Shown here: piece after piece, positions 15,772 to 25,400 of the stretch
Position numbering within the stretch: position 1 is the first letter of the stretch
Layout: the number at the start of each line of letters is the position of its first letter
Assembly (NCBI GenBank): GCA_040878115.1
Contig: JBBDMV010000015.1
Location: 1 to 41,135 of the forward strand
Source of the DNA: JBBDMU01 sp040878115
Lineage (GTDB): Bacteria; Bacteroidota; Rhodothermia; Balneolales; Natronogracilivirgulaceae
Direction of reading: 5' to 3'
DNA: 41,135 nt
Position numbers and translations under genes: made by a program
Notes under the pieces: generated by a model
Database searches by the model: none
Told to the model about the DNA's origin: nothing
Seen by the model: the letters and a program-made list of their open reading frames with translations, nothing else

Positions 15772-17487
15772 ATGAATTTTAAATCACTAAATAACAGAGT
15801 CATGAAATCAATATATACTGCTGTAATCTGCCTGATCGTTTTTATATCAGGATGTGACATGTTTGATGCCAATAGTTTGGTAGAGAAGCCGTCTCATATT
15901 ATGACGGCTGATAATCTTTATGTTAATTATACCGGGTTCGAGACGGGACTGAATGGTGTTTATAACGGCCTGAGGGCGGAGTTTGGAGGGGGAAATAACT
16001 ACAGAGGCGCTCTAATGAACACCGGAACAGACGTAGCAGCTGTTAATCTCCATACACCTGCAGGGCCATGGAGTCTTCTGCGGGATTGGGAATCGACAAA
16101 TAATTCATCAAATGGAATGTTAGGCATTACATTCAATTGGCTTTACAGTACCATAAATGATGTGAACACCATTATCACCCGTGCAGAAGGCGAGAATATT
16201 GACTGGTCAGGTGGTAGCTTAAATCCTGAAGGAAATAAAAACCTGGTATTGGCTGAAGCCAGGGCAATTCGTGCCTGGGCGTACCGGCACCTTACGTATT
16301 TATGGGGTGATGTACCTTTGAGCCTTGAAGAATCGACAGGTTCAACGATCCGTACGGATTGGGTAAGAGCGCCGGTACAACAGGTGCGGGAACAAATCAT
16401 CTTCGACCTTAAGTTTGCAGAGCAACACATACCTATTGAACCTGACTTAGATGGAAGATTCAGCAAAGGGGCCGTTCAAACGTATCTCGCTGAAATGTAT
16501 CTTGCCGTAAATAAGCCGGATAGTTCTTTGCTTTGGTCAAATAAAGCGATTAATACCCCCGAATATCAGCTTATAACACAAAGATACGGAACAAAAGCCA
16601 ATGAGCCGGGTGTACCATTTATGGATATGTTTCATGACGGCAATGAAGATAGATCAGAGGGCAACACGGAAGCGCTCTGGGTATGGCAGTATGAGAGAGA
16701 TGTGACCGGGGGAAGCGGCAATATGAGAGGGTTTACTTATGCCGGACTATTACGTCAGTTGACCAGAGATGGCGTGCAGATTATAACTCCTACAAATGAG
16801 AGAGGGAATGCCTGGGGTACTCGTCGTGCATCACTTACACGATGGGCATTGCAATTATTTGAGCCTGGTGATGACAGGGGGTCTGATTTTGCAATCCGAA
16901 GTTATTATATCCTGAAAGATGCTGATCAAAATACTCCATATCCTGCTGATCAATTAGTGCTTGATTACGAATATGGTGATACAATTTATTTTGATGATAT
17001 GAGTGTCGATTTAAGCCCTGAAAAAGAGGATGACCGGACCATGCTTTGGCCCTGGTCGCGTAAGCTTGATGCAGGGACCATTCCGGGAGCTGTTTTCTCG
17101 TCGAGCAGTACCTATAATGATATTATCTATATAAGACTGGCTGAAACCTATTTGTTAAAAGCTGAAGCACAATATTTGCTGAATGATTCACCAGGTGCTG
17201 CAATGACAATCAACGAGGTTAGACGGCGGTCAAATGCCAGCGATATAACAGCAGGAATGATAGATATGGACTTCATTCTGGACGAGAGAGCTCGTGAACT
17301 AGCTTTAGAAGAGCATAGAAGGTATACATTACTCAGGACAGGCAAATGGTTGGAAAGAACCAGGGCACATAATAATAACGGGGGGCAGTTGATTACGGCA
17401 AGAGATACGCTTTACCCAATCCCACATTCTGTAATAGAGGCTAATACTACTGCTGAGATGCCTCAAAATGAAGGTTACCCACAGTAG
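15772..17487 (+). CDS. susD: SusD/RagB-family surface glycan-binding lipoprotein
   Basis: The 571-residue protein has a lipobox ending FISGC and the SusD-family signature LAEARAIRAWAYRHLTYLWG followed by DVPL, part of its TPR-like scaffold. The C-terminal region ends with the typical ERARELALEEHRRYTLLRTGKW, then LYPIPHSVIEAN and MPQNEGYPQ. As the surface lid of the SusC pore it sets ligand capture. The first ATG abuts the susC stop. The second ATG at 15802 has AGAG about five bases upstream and gives a more typical lipoprotein signal, so it may be the true start. No further surface glycan-binding protein or glycoside hydrolase follows. Confidence 0.95.
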   Translation: MNFKSLNNRVMKSIYTAVICLIVFISGCDMFDANSLVEKPSHIMTADNLYVNYTGFETGLNGVYNGLRAEFGGGNNYRGALMNTGTDVAAVNLHTPAGPWSLLRDWESTNNSSNGMLGITFNWLYSTINDVNTIITRAEGENIDWSGGSLNPEGNKNLVLAEARAIRAWAYRHLTYLWGDVPLSLEESTGSTIRTDWVRAPVQQVREQIIFDLKFAEQHIPIEPDLDGRFSKGAVQTYLAEMYLAVNKPDSSLLWSNKAINTPEYQLITQRYGTKANEPGVPFMDMFHDGNEDRSEGNTEALWVWQYERDVTGGSGNMRGFTYAGLLRQLTRDGVQIITPTNERGNAWGTRRASLTRWALQLFEPGDDRGSDFAIRSYYILKDADQNTPYPADQLVLDYEYGDTIYFDDMSVDLSPEKEDDRTMLWPWSRKLDAGTIPGAVFSSSSTYNDIIYIRLAETYLLKAEAQYLLNDSPGAAMTINEVRRRSNASDITAGMIDMDFILDERARELALEEHRRYTLLRTGKWLERTRAHNNNGGQLITARDTLYPIPHSVIEANTTAEMPQNEGYPQ

Positions 17488-17503
17488 GAATAATCATTAT
17501 ATA

Positions 17504-17560
17504 ACTAAAAGCATTAAAGATTTCTCTAGATTCAAATAGAGTTTTTCTTTAATGTTTTAG
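17504..17560 (+). terminator. Hairpin after susCD
   Basis: CTAAAAGCATTAAAGA (ending at 17520) pairs with TCTTTAATGTTTTAG (17546-17560) with one bulged G. An inner CTCTA/TAGAG pair (17524-17528 with 17537-17541) extends the stem. The element begins 17 bases after the SusD stop. The stem is AT-rich and the trailing T run is short, so it may be a weak terminator or may attenuate read-through into the PHP gene. Confidence 0.55.
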
Positions 17561-17613
17561 GTAATCGCAAATTTTGAGGTTTTATCTAATTATACAATAT
17601 TGTAAGTCGTCAT

Positions 17614-18921
17614 ATGTTAAATTCACAGCTATTTTTAACTTTTGTTTTCGGTCTGTTATTAATTACCAATATGGAGGGGTGGGCGCCAGATCAAAATGAT
17701 AAAAAAATTGCCCGGGATCAGAGTGAAAAGAGAGTTGTCCTGAATCCCTATAAGCGGATAGATTGGCCTAGTTTTGGCCATCATAAAGCGGCATTGCATA
17801 TCCATACACTTCAGAGTGATGGTTATTATATTGCCAAAGAAGTTGTGGAAGCTTATCGCGCTGCAGATTACAGCATTATTGCAATAACGGACCATGATTG
17901 GAATCGTCCTAATGCCCGGATCAATTGGGGGCAGGTTTCTGAGGAGCATGCAAGTCCATATCCTCTGGACCCGAAACCGGATAATTATCCTGCAAACGTA
18001 ACATGGCCATGGCAGGATTTTGGAATCCAGAGCCCCAAAGAATTAGGGGTGTTAGGTATCGAAGCGGCTGAATTGACGTTCAGGCATCATATTAACAGTT
18101 ATTTTTCAGATTATGGTGTATGGTATGAACGAACAGGATCGGAAGCTCCCTACGGTGGCATTGTAGATGAGGATGGAAATGAATTATGGGAAGATGACTT
18201 TCTAAATAATGCGAAAGAACACGGGGGAGTAGCCATACTTAATCACCCCGGGCTGTCGCATGACCGTGGCTTTTGGCAGCGAAAACCCGTTGAATGGTAT
18301 ATTGAACGTTACCAAAATCATTCGGCTGAGTACCTGATCGGCATGGAGGTGACGAATACCGATAACTATGCTGATCTGGTGGAAAGGGAAAGATATGATG
18401 AAGCATTGTGGGATCAGTTATTGGGTAATTTTATGCCACAAAGGCCGATTTGGGGTTTTGGCACCGATGATATGCACAACCTTGAAAATGTACCCGACAT
18501 GCATACCGTTTTCATTATCGCAGAGTTGACTGACAAGGCTGTTCGTGAGGCAATGGTCAACGGTCAGTTTTATTTTACCAAATCTACACGAAGGGTAAAT
18601 TATCTGGAAGATGATATGAGTGTATTTCCAACCATTAACCGGATTGATGTTGATCACGATGCAGGTACGATTACAATCAACGCTGATGATTATGACAAGA
18701 TCAAGTGGATATCGACGCCTGAATCTTCAGGAACAGTAGAAGATTATAAAACCAGTGATCAACCCTGGGCTGCCGGCAGGATGGTGCATGAAGGTGAGAA
18801 ATTGAATTTAAATAATACCTCGAATATTGGGAACTATGTTCGGGCAGAGCTTATCCGCATGGAGGGTGATGAAATTTATCGTTCGTTCACAAATCCATTT
18901 GGTATCGGCAGTTACGATTAA
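17614..18921 (+). CDS. Secreted PHP-domain protein
   Basis: The 435-residue protein begins with a hydrophobic export signal (LFLTFVFGLLLITNMEG). It then shows the PHP metal-binding motifs: H62 and H64 in HIHTLQSDG, D93, H94 and D95 in ITDHDW, a later ILNHPGLSH, and a final GFGTDDMHN. These should bind two or three metal ions for phosphoester or related hydrolysis. Compared with cytoplasmic PHP phosphatases it carries an extra beta-rich C-terminal part of about 110 residues. The gene follows the susCD hairpin and precedes a Tat-exported metallophosphoesterase, so two metal-dependent hydrolases are exported side by side. Removal of phosphate or sulfate-like groups from an imported glycan is one possibility. 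The substrate cannot be read from sequence. Confidence 0.85.
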   Translation: MLNSQLFLTFVFGLLLITNMEGWAPDQNDKKIARDQSEKRVVLNPYKRIDWPSFGHHKAALHIHTLQSDGYYIAKEVVEAYRAADYSIIAITDHDWNRPNARINWGQVSEEHASPYPLDPKPDNYPANVTWPWQDFGIQSPKELGVLGIEAAELTFRHHINSYFSDYGVWYERTGSEAPYGGIVDEDGNELWEDDFLNNAKEHGGVAILNHPGLSHDRGFWQRKPVEWYIERYQNHSAEYLIGMEVTNTDNYADLVERERYDEALWDQLLGNFMPQRPIWGFGTDDMHNLENVPDMHTVFIIAELTDKAVREAMVNGQFYFTKSTRRVNYLEDDMSVFPTINRIDVDHDAGTITINADDYDKIKWISTPESSGTVEDYKTSDQPWAAGRMVHEGEKLNLNNTSNIGNYVRAELIRMEGDEIYRSFTNPFGIGSYD

Positions 18922-19017
18922 GCAGGTTCTGATTTCTTTGTAGTTCCGGCTAAATTGAATAACCCTTATTGGAGGGGTATTAGTTGTAAAAAAAATTAGG
19001 ATTAAATATCAAAGTTT

Positions 19018-20070
19018 ATGAAACGTCGTTCGTTTATACAAAAAACATCATCGGGATTACTTGGCATGGGGGTGACATCCCAGGGAGGCAAGATTGAAAC
19101 AAGGGAGTGCGATGAAAAATTGTCTTTGCAAGGATATGTAACCATGGATGAAAACCGGGTGAACTATTATTCAAGTGCAGTAAGACAATCATTGAAAATT
19201 ATACTCGCAACCGATACTCACCTTGGGATGAATGATGAACGTGGTGATCCATACCGGAAGTATAGTGACCGTATGGCAAAAGCATATAACCAGACCTCAC
19301 ACTTTAAGACGGGTGAGCCTACGAATCCACAAGAGTCATTCCGGCATGTTGTACAGCTGGCAAAAGAGTCAGGCGCTGATATGCTGGCCCTTCCAGGAGA
19401 TCTGTTCAGTTGGCCGTCAGAGGCGGCTATAGAGTGGGTTCAGGAGATACTTGATGATGCGGGAGTTCCTTATATATTCGTAGCCGGGAATCATGATTGG
19501 CATTATGAAGGTATGGAAGGATCTATGGAGGATCTACGGGCTACATGGATCGAAAAACGTCTTCTGCCGCTTTACCAGGGTAAAAATCCCCTAATGGCCG
19601 CATATGATATCAAGGGTATTCGTTTCGTGGCCATTGATAATTCGACGTACCAGATATCTGACGAACAGCTTGCATTTTTCAGAGCGCAGGTTGAAAGTGG
19701 TCTTCCCCTGGTGTTATTAGTACACATACCCTTGTATGCTCCCGGCCGGCCTGTTAACTATGGGTGTGGACATCCCGAATGGGGCGCTGCGGCTGATAGC
19801 ATCTTTGAAATAGAACGTCGTCCGAGATGGCCTGAATCAGGGCATACGGCCACAACAATGAATTTTTACAGAGAAGTATTTTCTGCGCCCAACCTGTTGG
19901 GGAGTTTTTCAGGTCATATTCACCGACCGTCATTTGAGCAAGTGAACGGAACACCCCAATTTGTTGCCGACAATAATGCCAGTGGAGCTTTTTTGGATAT
20001 AAACTTGAATCCTCTATCGCAGGATGACAAGAAGTTGTTTAGTAGATTAACAGAATCCGATAAGAGGTAA
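19018..20070 (+). CDS. Tat-exported calcineurin-like metallophosphoesterase
   Basis: The 350-residue protein begins MKRRSFIQK followed by a weakly hydrophobic stretch, a twin-arginine signal. The calcineurin-like motifs are in order: D66 and H68 in ATDTHLG, GD in LPGDLFSW, G157-N158-H159-D160 in AGNHDWH, H in LLVHIPLY, and G299-H300-I301-H302. The full di-metal site therefore appears intact. Tat export implies folding and metal loading in the cytoplasm before release to the periplasm. A weak AATAACCC/GGGGTATT dyad lies in the 96-base gap upstream. It is probably a phosphodiesterase or phosphatase acting on a component of the imported substrate, but the specificity is unknown. Confidence 0.88.
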   Translation: MKRRSFIQKTSSGLLGMGVTSQGGKIETRECDEKLSLQGYVTMDENRVNYYSSAVRQSLKIILATDTHLGMNDERGDPYRKYSDRMAKAYNQTSHFKTGEPTNPQESFRHVVQLAKESGADMLALPGDLFSWPSEAAIEWVQEILDDAGVPYIFVAGNHDWHYEGMEGSMEDLRATWIEKRLLPLYQGKNPLMAAYDIKGIRFVAIDNSTYQISDEQLAFFRAQVESGLPLVLLVHIPLYAPGRPVNYGCGHPEWGAAADSIFEIERRPRWPESGHTATTMNFYREVFSAPNLLGSFSGHIHRPSFEQVNGTPQFVADNNASGAFLDINLNPLSQDDKKLFSRLTESDKR

Positions 20071-20415
20071 AATATAGATAGAATATTGTACAATGAAGAT
20101 TCTATTTATCCTGAAGCAGAAATGATGTCCAGGGGTTAGCGTCACGCACCCAGTGGGGCTAGATTTGCAAGTATACGGTGATCTTCCCTCCAACCCGGTA
20201 AATAAACATGAGCGCTTTAACTCCTAGCTCGAAAATTTACTTAAGCTTACGAAAGAGTAGAATTCAAAAATGGCAGTCTCTTAATGATAAATGCGAAAAG
20301 AAACATGTACTATACTTTAACATTATTAACACGAATTGATATATTGGGTAAATTAAGTGTAGAATCCTTTGTATGTAAAACTTTTAATTATATTTAATTT
20401 ACAATAAATATCTTA
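20071..20415. other. Intergenic region upstream of the secreted ThuA gene
   Basis: This 345-base region has no supportable gene. A small hairpin at 20078-20105 (ATAGAAT with ATTCTAT) could end the metallophosphoesterase transcript, but it has no strong T run. The last 120 bases are very AT-rich and likely hold the promoter of the 20416-29215 gene group. A half-site-like TTAATGAT resembling half of the 4350-4371 dyad lies near 20281. Confidence 0.3.
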
Positions 20416-21444
20416 ATGAGCATATGTAATAAAATAGGCTACATGCCTTTCTTGTTAATATTGATTTTCTTATTCACTTTTCATTCAGCGAATGCTCAAC
20501 AAGGACAAAACTGGATTACTTTTCAGCCTGCAGGTGATCAGGGCAACGGAAAGCATATTGTACTAATAAGCGGCGACGAAGAATATCGCTCTGAAGAGGC
20601 CCTACCCATGCTGGCTAAGATATTAACTAACCACCATGGGTTTGAAACGACTGTTCTATTTGCCATTGATCCTGAGACCGGTGAAATTGATCCCGATAAC
20701 CAGACCAATATTCCGGGCCTGGAACAGCTTCAATCTGCTGACCTCATGGTGATTTTTACTCGATTTAGGGAGCTACCTGATGATCAAATGAAGTTCATTG
20801 ATGAATATATACAAAACGGTAAACCTATTGTGGGTATGCGTACGGCGACTCATGCTTTCAGTTATCAACGAAATATGAATAGCCCCTACGCCAAATATAG
20901 TTATAACAGTGGGAAAAAAGGATGGGAAGGCGGATTTGGAAGAAAAATATTGGGTGAAACATGGATAAATCATCATGGAGTTCATGGAGAAGAAGGTACA
21001 AGAGGCTTAATAGATGGGATTTTGGAGCAAGAGAATCACCCCATTCTTAATGGAGTCGCTGATATTTTTGGGAATACTGATGTTTATGGAGTCAGGGCAC
21101 TTGAAGGTGATACTAATGTATTGATGTGGGGACAGTCAACTCATGGAATGACTTCGGAATCACCAGTAAATTGGAGTAAATCTATAATGCCGATAGCCTG
21201 GACCCGGAAGTATACAAGTGAGAATGGCAAAACAGGTAGAGTTTTTAATACAACTATGGGTGGCTCACAAGACCTTCAAAGCGAGGATTTGCGAAGGTTA
21301 TTGGTAAATGCCTGCTATTGGGCAATGAATTTGGAAGAAGATATTCCAGAGAAAAGCAATGTGAATTTTGTTGGTGATTATAATCCAACCATGTTTGGGT
21401 TTGGTGATTTTACCAAAGGTTTAACTCCCTCAGATTTCAAATAG
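20416..21444 (+). CDS. Secreted ThuA-domain protein
   Basis: The 342-residue protein has a Sec signal peptide (FLLILIFLFTFHSANAQ, cleavage after NAQ). The ThuA fold follows: HIVLISGDEEYRSEEALPML, ADLMVIFTRFRELPD, IVGMRTATHAFSY, then INHHGVHGEEGTRG and GRVFNTTMGGSQDLQ. It is the longer ThuA type often found next to DUF1080 and heme-binding propeller proteins in Planctomycetes and Bacteroidota, unlike the short lipoprotein copy at 2342. It starts a run of genes through the epimerase and the two giant cytochromes. A role on a 3-keto glycoside in the periplasm fits both the family and its neighbours. Confidence 0.88.
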   Translation: MSICNKIGYMPFLLILIFLFTFHSANAQQGQNWITFQPAGDQGNGKHIVLISGDEEYRSEEALPMLAKILTNHHGFETTVLFAIDPETGEIDPDNQTNIPGLEQLQSADLMVIFTRFRELPDDQMKFIDEYIQNGKPIVGMRTATHAFSYQRNMNSPYAKYSYNSGKKGWEGGFGRKILGETWINHHGVHGEEGTRGLIDGILEQENHPILNGVADIFGNTDVYGVRALEGDTNVLMWGQSTHGMTSESPVNWSKSIMPIAWTRKYTSENGKTGRVFNTTMGGSQDLQSEDLRRLLVNACYWAMNLEEDIPEKSNVNFVGDYNPTMFGFGDFTKGLTPSDFK

Positions 21445-21503
21445 CAAAGTTGACTAAAAACTAATACAAGATTTGCACTAAATTTTCACAAGCGTGATAT
21501 ACA

Positions 21504-22361
21504 ATGATAAAAGTTGGATTTAACTTATTAGCATGGTCTGCGGTAGTTTCAGATGATCTAATGCCCGTTACGGAGAAATTAAAAGGAATCGGTTATGAGG
21601 GTATCGAATGCTTTGTGGGTGCATCTGAAGATAAAGCTTATAAACGGCTGGGAGACCATGTACGAAATAACTTAAATATGGAAGTAACTTGTGTTACAAC
21701 TCTGGGACCGGATGAAAACCCAATTAGCCCATCAGCCCAAATTAGGTTAAAAGGACTGGACCGGCTAAAATGGGCCATTGACCGGGCCCATGATATGAAT
21801 GCAGAATTCCTTTGTGGTCCTTTTCATTCTGCATTTGCTACTTTTGCTAATAAAGCACCGGAAGAACAGGAATATGAGTGGAGTGCTGAAGTACTATCGG
21901 CGGCTGGGGATTATGCTGCTCAAGCGGGTATCATGCTGACCCCGGAAGCTGTAAATCGATTTGAATGTTATTTATGCAACACTATGGAACAATTGGTCAA
22001 CCTTGTTCAACGCGTAGGTCATCCTAACGTCAGAGCCCATTTTGATACACACCATGCTAATATCGAAGAAAAGAAGATGGCCGAAGCCATACACAAAGTA
22101 GCACCCGTTCTGGGGCATGTGCATATCAGTGAAAGTGATCGGGGTACGCCTGGTGAGGGTCAGGCTCTTTGGGACGAGGCATTTGCTACCCTTGCTGAAA
22201 TTGAATATGACGGTTGGCTGACGATTGAAGCTTTCACACGCAATGACCCTGACTTTGCCAATTCCATAAATGTTTGGCGGGAGTATTCACAACCATGGGA
22301 TGTAGCAGAAAAAGGTTTTTCTTTTATTAAGGAAATGTGCAATAAACATGGTCTTAAATGA
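21504..22361 (+). CDS. D-tagatose/D-psicose 3-epimerase-like isomerase
   Basis: The 285-residue TIM-barrel protein has the full metal-binding set of ketose 3-epimerases: E148 in TPEAVNRFE, D181 in HFDTHHANIEE, H207 in GHVHISESDRG, and E242 in TIEAFTRND. The spacing and surrounding words match D-tagatose 3-epimerase and hydroxypyruvate-isomerase-like proteins closely, and the length is typical. There is no signal peptide, so it is cytoplasmic although its neighbours on both sides are exported. It may act on the keto sugar or its epimer after import. Epimerisation at C3 of a ketose is the natural guess. An alternative is a 3-keto-glycoside eliminase-type reaction seen in some family members. 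Confidence 0.85.
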   Translation: MIKVGFNLLAWSAVVSDDLMPVTEKLKGIGYEGIECFVGASEDKAYKRLGDHVRNNLNMEVTCVTTLGPDENPISPSAQIRLKGLDRLKWAIDRAHDMNAEFLCGPFHSAFATFANKAPEEQEYEWSAEVLSAAGDYAAQAGIMLTPEAVNRFECYLCNTMEQLVNLVQRVGHPNVRAHFDTHHANIEEKKMAEAIHKVAPVLGHVHISESDRGTPGEGQALWDEAFATLAEIEYDGWLTIEAFTRNDPDFANSINVWREYSQPWDVAEKGFSFIKEMCNKHGLK

Positions 22362-22484
22362 TTTCGCAAGCTTCATACTAAAGATGCAGCTTTGTTCATA
22401 AAACTTACAAACCACAATTAACTAACTTTAGAAGTCTTATTAAAAGTTAGTTTGCGATTAGTGCTTAATAACCTAAACAGGCCT

Positions 22485-25400
22485 ATGAAAAAGAACTGCA
22501 AATTGCTGCTCAAACGAATTGGTTTATCGGTAGTTACGTTAAGTATGCTTCAGTGCACCCAATCAAATTCCCCGGCATTGGAGATAGAAGAAGATGCTCG
22601 TATCGTTCTAATTGGTAACAATCTAGGCTCAAGAATGATGAACTACGGTCATTTCGAGACCGAAATGCAGCTCCGCTACCCTGACAGCTCATTGTTTATA
22701 CGGAATATGAGTGATGGTGGAAACACTCCGGGCTTTAGGCCTCATTCTTCACGCGAGTCACCCTGGGCATTTCCCGGCGCTGAAGCATTCCAGACAGAAC
22801 TCGCTACAAACTCAGGTAGTGAAGGCCACTTTCCAACTCCGGACGAATGGCTGAAGCGACTTGAGCCGGATTTTATCTTAGCGTTCTTTGGTTATAATGA
22901 ATCATTTCAGGGAGAGGAAGGGCTGGAAAGATATAAAGCAGAACTTGAAGCATTTATTCAGCATACCGCAAGTCAAAATTACAATGAAGGTTCGTCAACA
23001 CAGCTCGCAATTGTCTCCCCCATAGCCTTTGAGGACCTTTCCGATAAGTACGACCTTCCCAATGGCAGTCAGGAAAATAAAAATCTTGCCTTATACACAG
23101 AAGCTATGCGAGATATTGCCGCCCAATATGATGTACACTTTGCAGATGTTTATACGTCAACAAAATCATGGTTTGACGCCAGTGGTGAGGAGCTTACGAT
23201 AGATGGTTCTCAGCTTAACGATGAAGGTTACGCCCGGTTTTCTACACTGCTCGCCGATCAGGTTTTTGGCAATGTTGCTGCTAAGGCCGAGGAGCATCGT
23301 GAATTAGTGCATGAGGCTGTTCTTGATAAAAACTGGATGTGGCATAATGACTTCAAAATCCCTAATGGTGTTCATGCTTACGGTCGCCGATACGATCCTT
23401 TTGGCCCGGATAACTATCCGGCAGAGATAGATAAGATCCGTGAAATGACTGCGATAAGAGATGAGGCCATTTGGAGGGCGGTAAAAGGGGTGGAAATGGA
23501 TATAAACGCTGCTGATCAGGAAACGGCGACGTTACCGCCAGTTGAAACAAACTATAATCCTGACGAGAATGGCAGTACTGAATATTTATACGGACAAGAT
23601 GCGCTTGATAAGCTTGAGGTTGCCCCCGGATATAAGATCGAACTATTCGCTTCCGAAGAAGAGTTTAAAGATTTAGCTAACCCCGTTCAATTAACTTTTG
23701 ATAACGAAGGCCGTCTCTGGGTAGCTACCATGCCGAGTTACCCTCATTACAAACCTGGAGATACAAGGCCTGATGATAAGCTCATCATCCTTGAAGATAC
23801 GGATGGTGATGGTAAAGCAGACCAGCAGACAATTTTTGCAGATGGATTGCACTTGCCGGTTGGTTTCCAGCTCGCACCAGAAGGGGTGTATATATCGCAA
23901 GGTACCAATCTGATGCTGTACAGTGACACGACCGGAGACGATAAGGCCGATACCAAAGAAATTATTTTAAGTGGCTTTGATGATCATGACACTCACCATG
24001 CCCATAGCGCTTATACATCAGGTCCATCGGGTGCTATATTTATGGGTGAGGGGGTGTTCCTGCACACTAATGTAGAAACCTCTTATGGCCCGATCCGTGC
24101 TACCAATGGAGGCTTCTATCGTTATAATCCACAGCGGCGGAAACTTGAACGTACTGCACAGCTTTCCATACCTAATCCATGGGGTATTGCCTTTGATGAA
24201 TGGGGGCAGAACTTCTTTGCTGAAACCTCTGGCCCGGATGTTCTTTGGATGATGCCCGGTACAGTTAAGCCCAGATATGGCGAAGCTACCCCAAAATCCC
24301 GAAACTTAATCGAAGAAGAACATAGAGTACGTCCTACCTCAGGCCTCGAAATCGTTTCCAGCCGTCACTTTCCGGATGAGGTGCAGGGGGACATGCTTAT
24401 CAACAATACCATAGGTTTTCTGGGGATGAAACAGCACACGATGGAAGACGATGGCACCGGATATAAAAGCAAGCATCGTCAGGACCTTGTACAAGGAACA
24501 GACAAGAATTTTCGTCCGGTAGACATGGAGTTTGCCCCCGATGGTTCCCTTTATCTTGTTGATTGGCATAATGTGTTGATTGGTCACATGCAACACAATG
24601 CCCGTGATCCGCTCCGTGATCACACCCATGGTCGTATTTATCGCATCACATACCCATCACGGCCATTAGTCGAACCGGCCAGGATTGCCGGGGCAGGGAT
24701 CGAGGAATTGTTAGATAATCTAAAACTCCCTGAATACAGGACACGGGACCGAACCCGCCGTGAGCTTCGGGGACGTGATGCATCCGATGTTCTTTCTCAT
24801 ATTACGAGCTGGGCCGCTGATCTTGACAAAAGCGATGCCAGGTATGAACATCACTTGCTTGAAGCATTATGGGTAAGCTGGGGACTTAATCAAGTAGATG
24901 ATGACCTGCTTCGACAGTTACTTCAGGCCGAAGATTATCGGGCTCGGGCTGCCGCCGTTCGTGTGCTGCGTTATACGGGCCATCAAATAATTGATCAGGT
25001 GGATTTGCTTATGCAGTCAGCCGGAGATGGTCATGGCCGTGTACGCCTGGAGGCCATAGTAGCAGCCTCCTGGCTGGACAAGGATGACGGATTAGCCATT
25101 GTGAAAGAAGCCGGCAATAAACCACTTGACGACTGGATGCTGCCAGCGTGGGAAACAGCGCTGGCACATCTGAATGGTAAATCTGTTGAAGACATAGAGG
25201 AAGCGCCTGATGATATTGCTCTTGAAGGCAATGAACGGGAGCTTTATATAAAGGGAAAAGCAATCTATTCTCAAGATGGGTATTGTGGGACCTGTCACCA
25301 GCCTGATGGTACAGGTCTTTCTTTATCTGGCTTTCCTCCGCTTAGCGGTACTAATTGGGTGATTGGGAGCGAAGAGCGTCTTATTAAACTTACGCTTAAT

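Noticed and set aside
22452..22484. TTG start giving 11 extra residues to the SGNH-cytochrome protein
   Set aside because: The ATG at 22485 gives a standard lipoprotein signal with a positive N-region, so the extension is unlikely.
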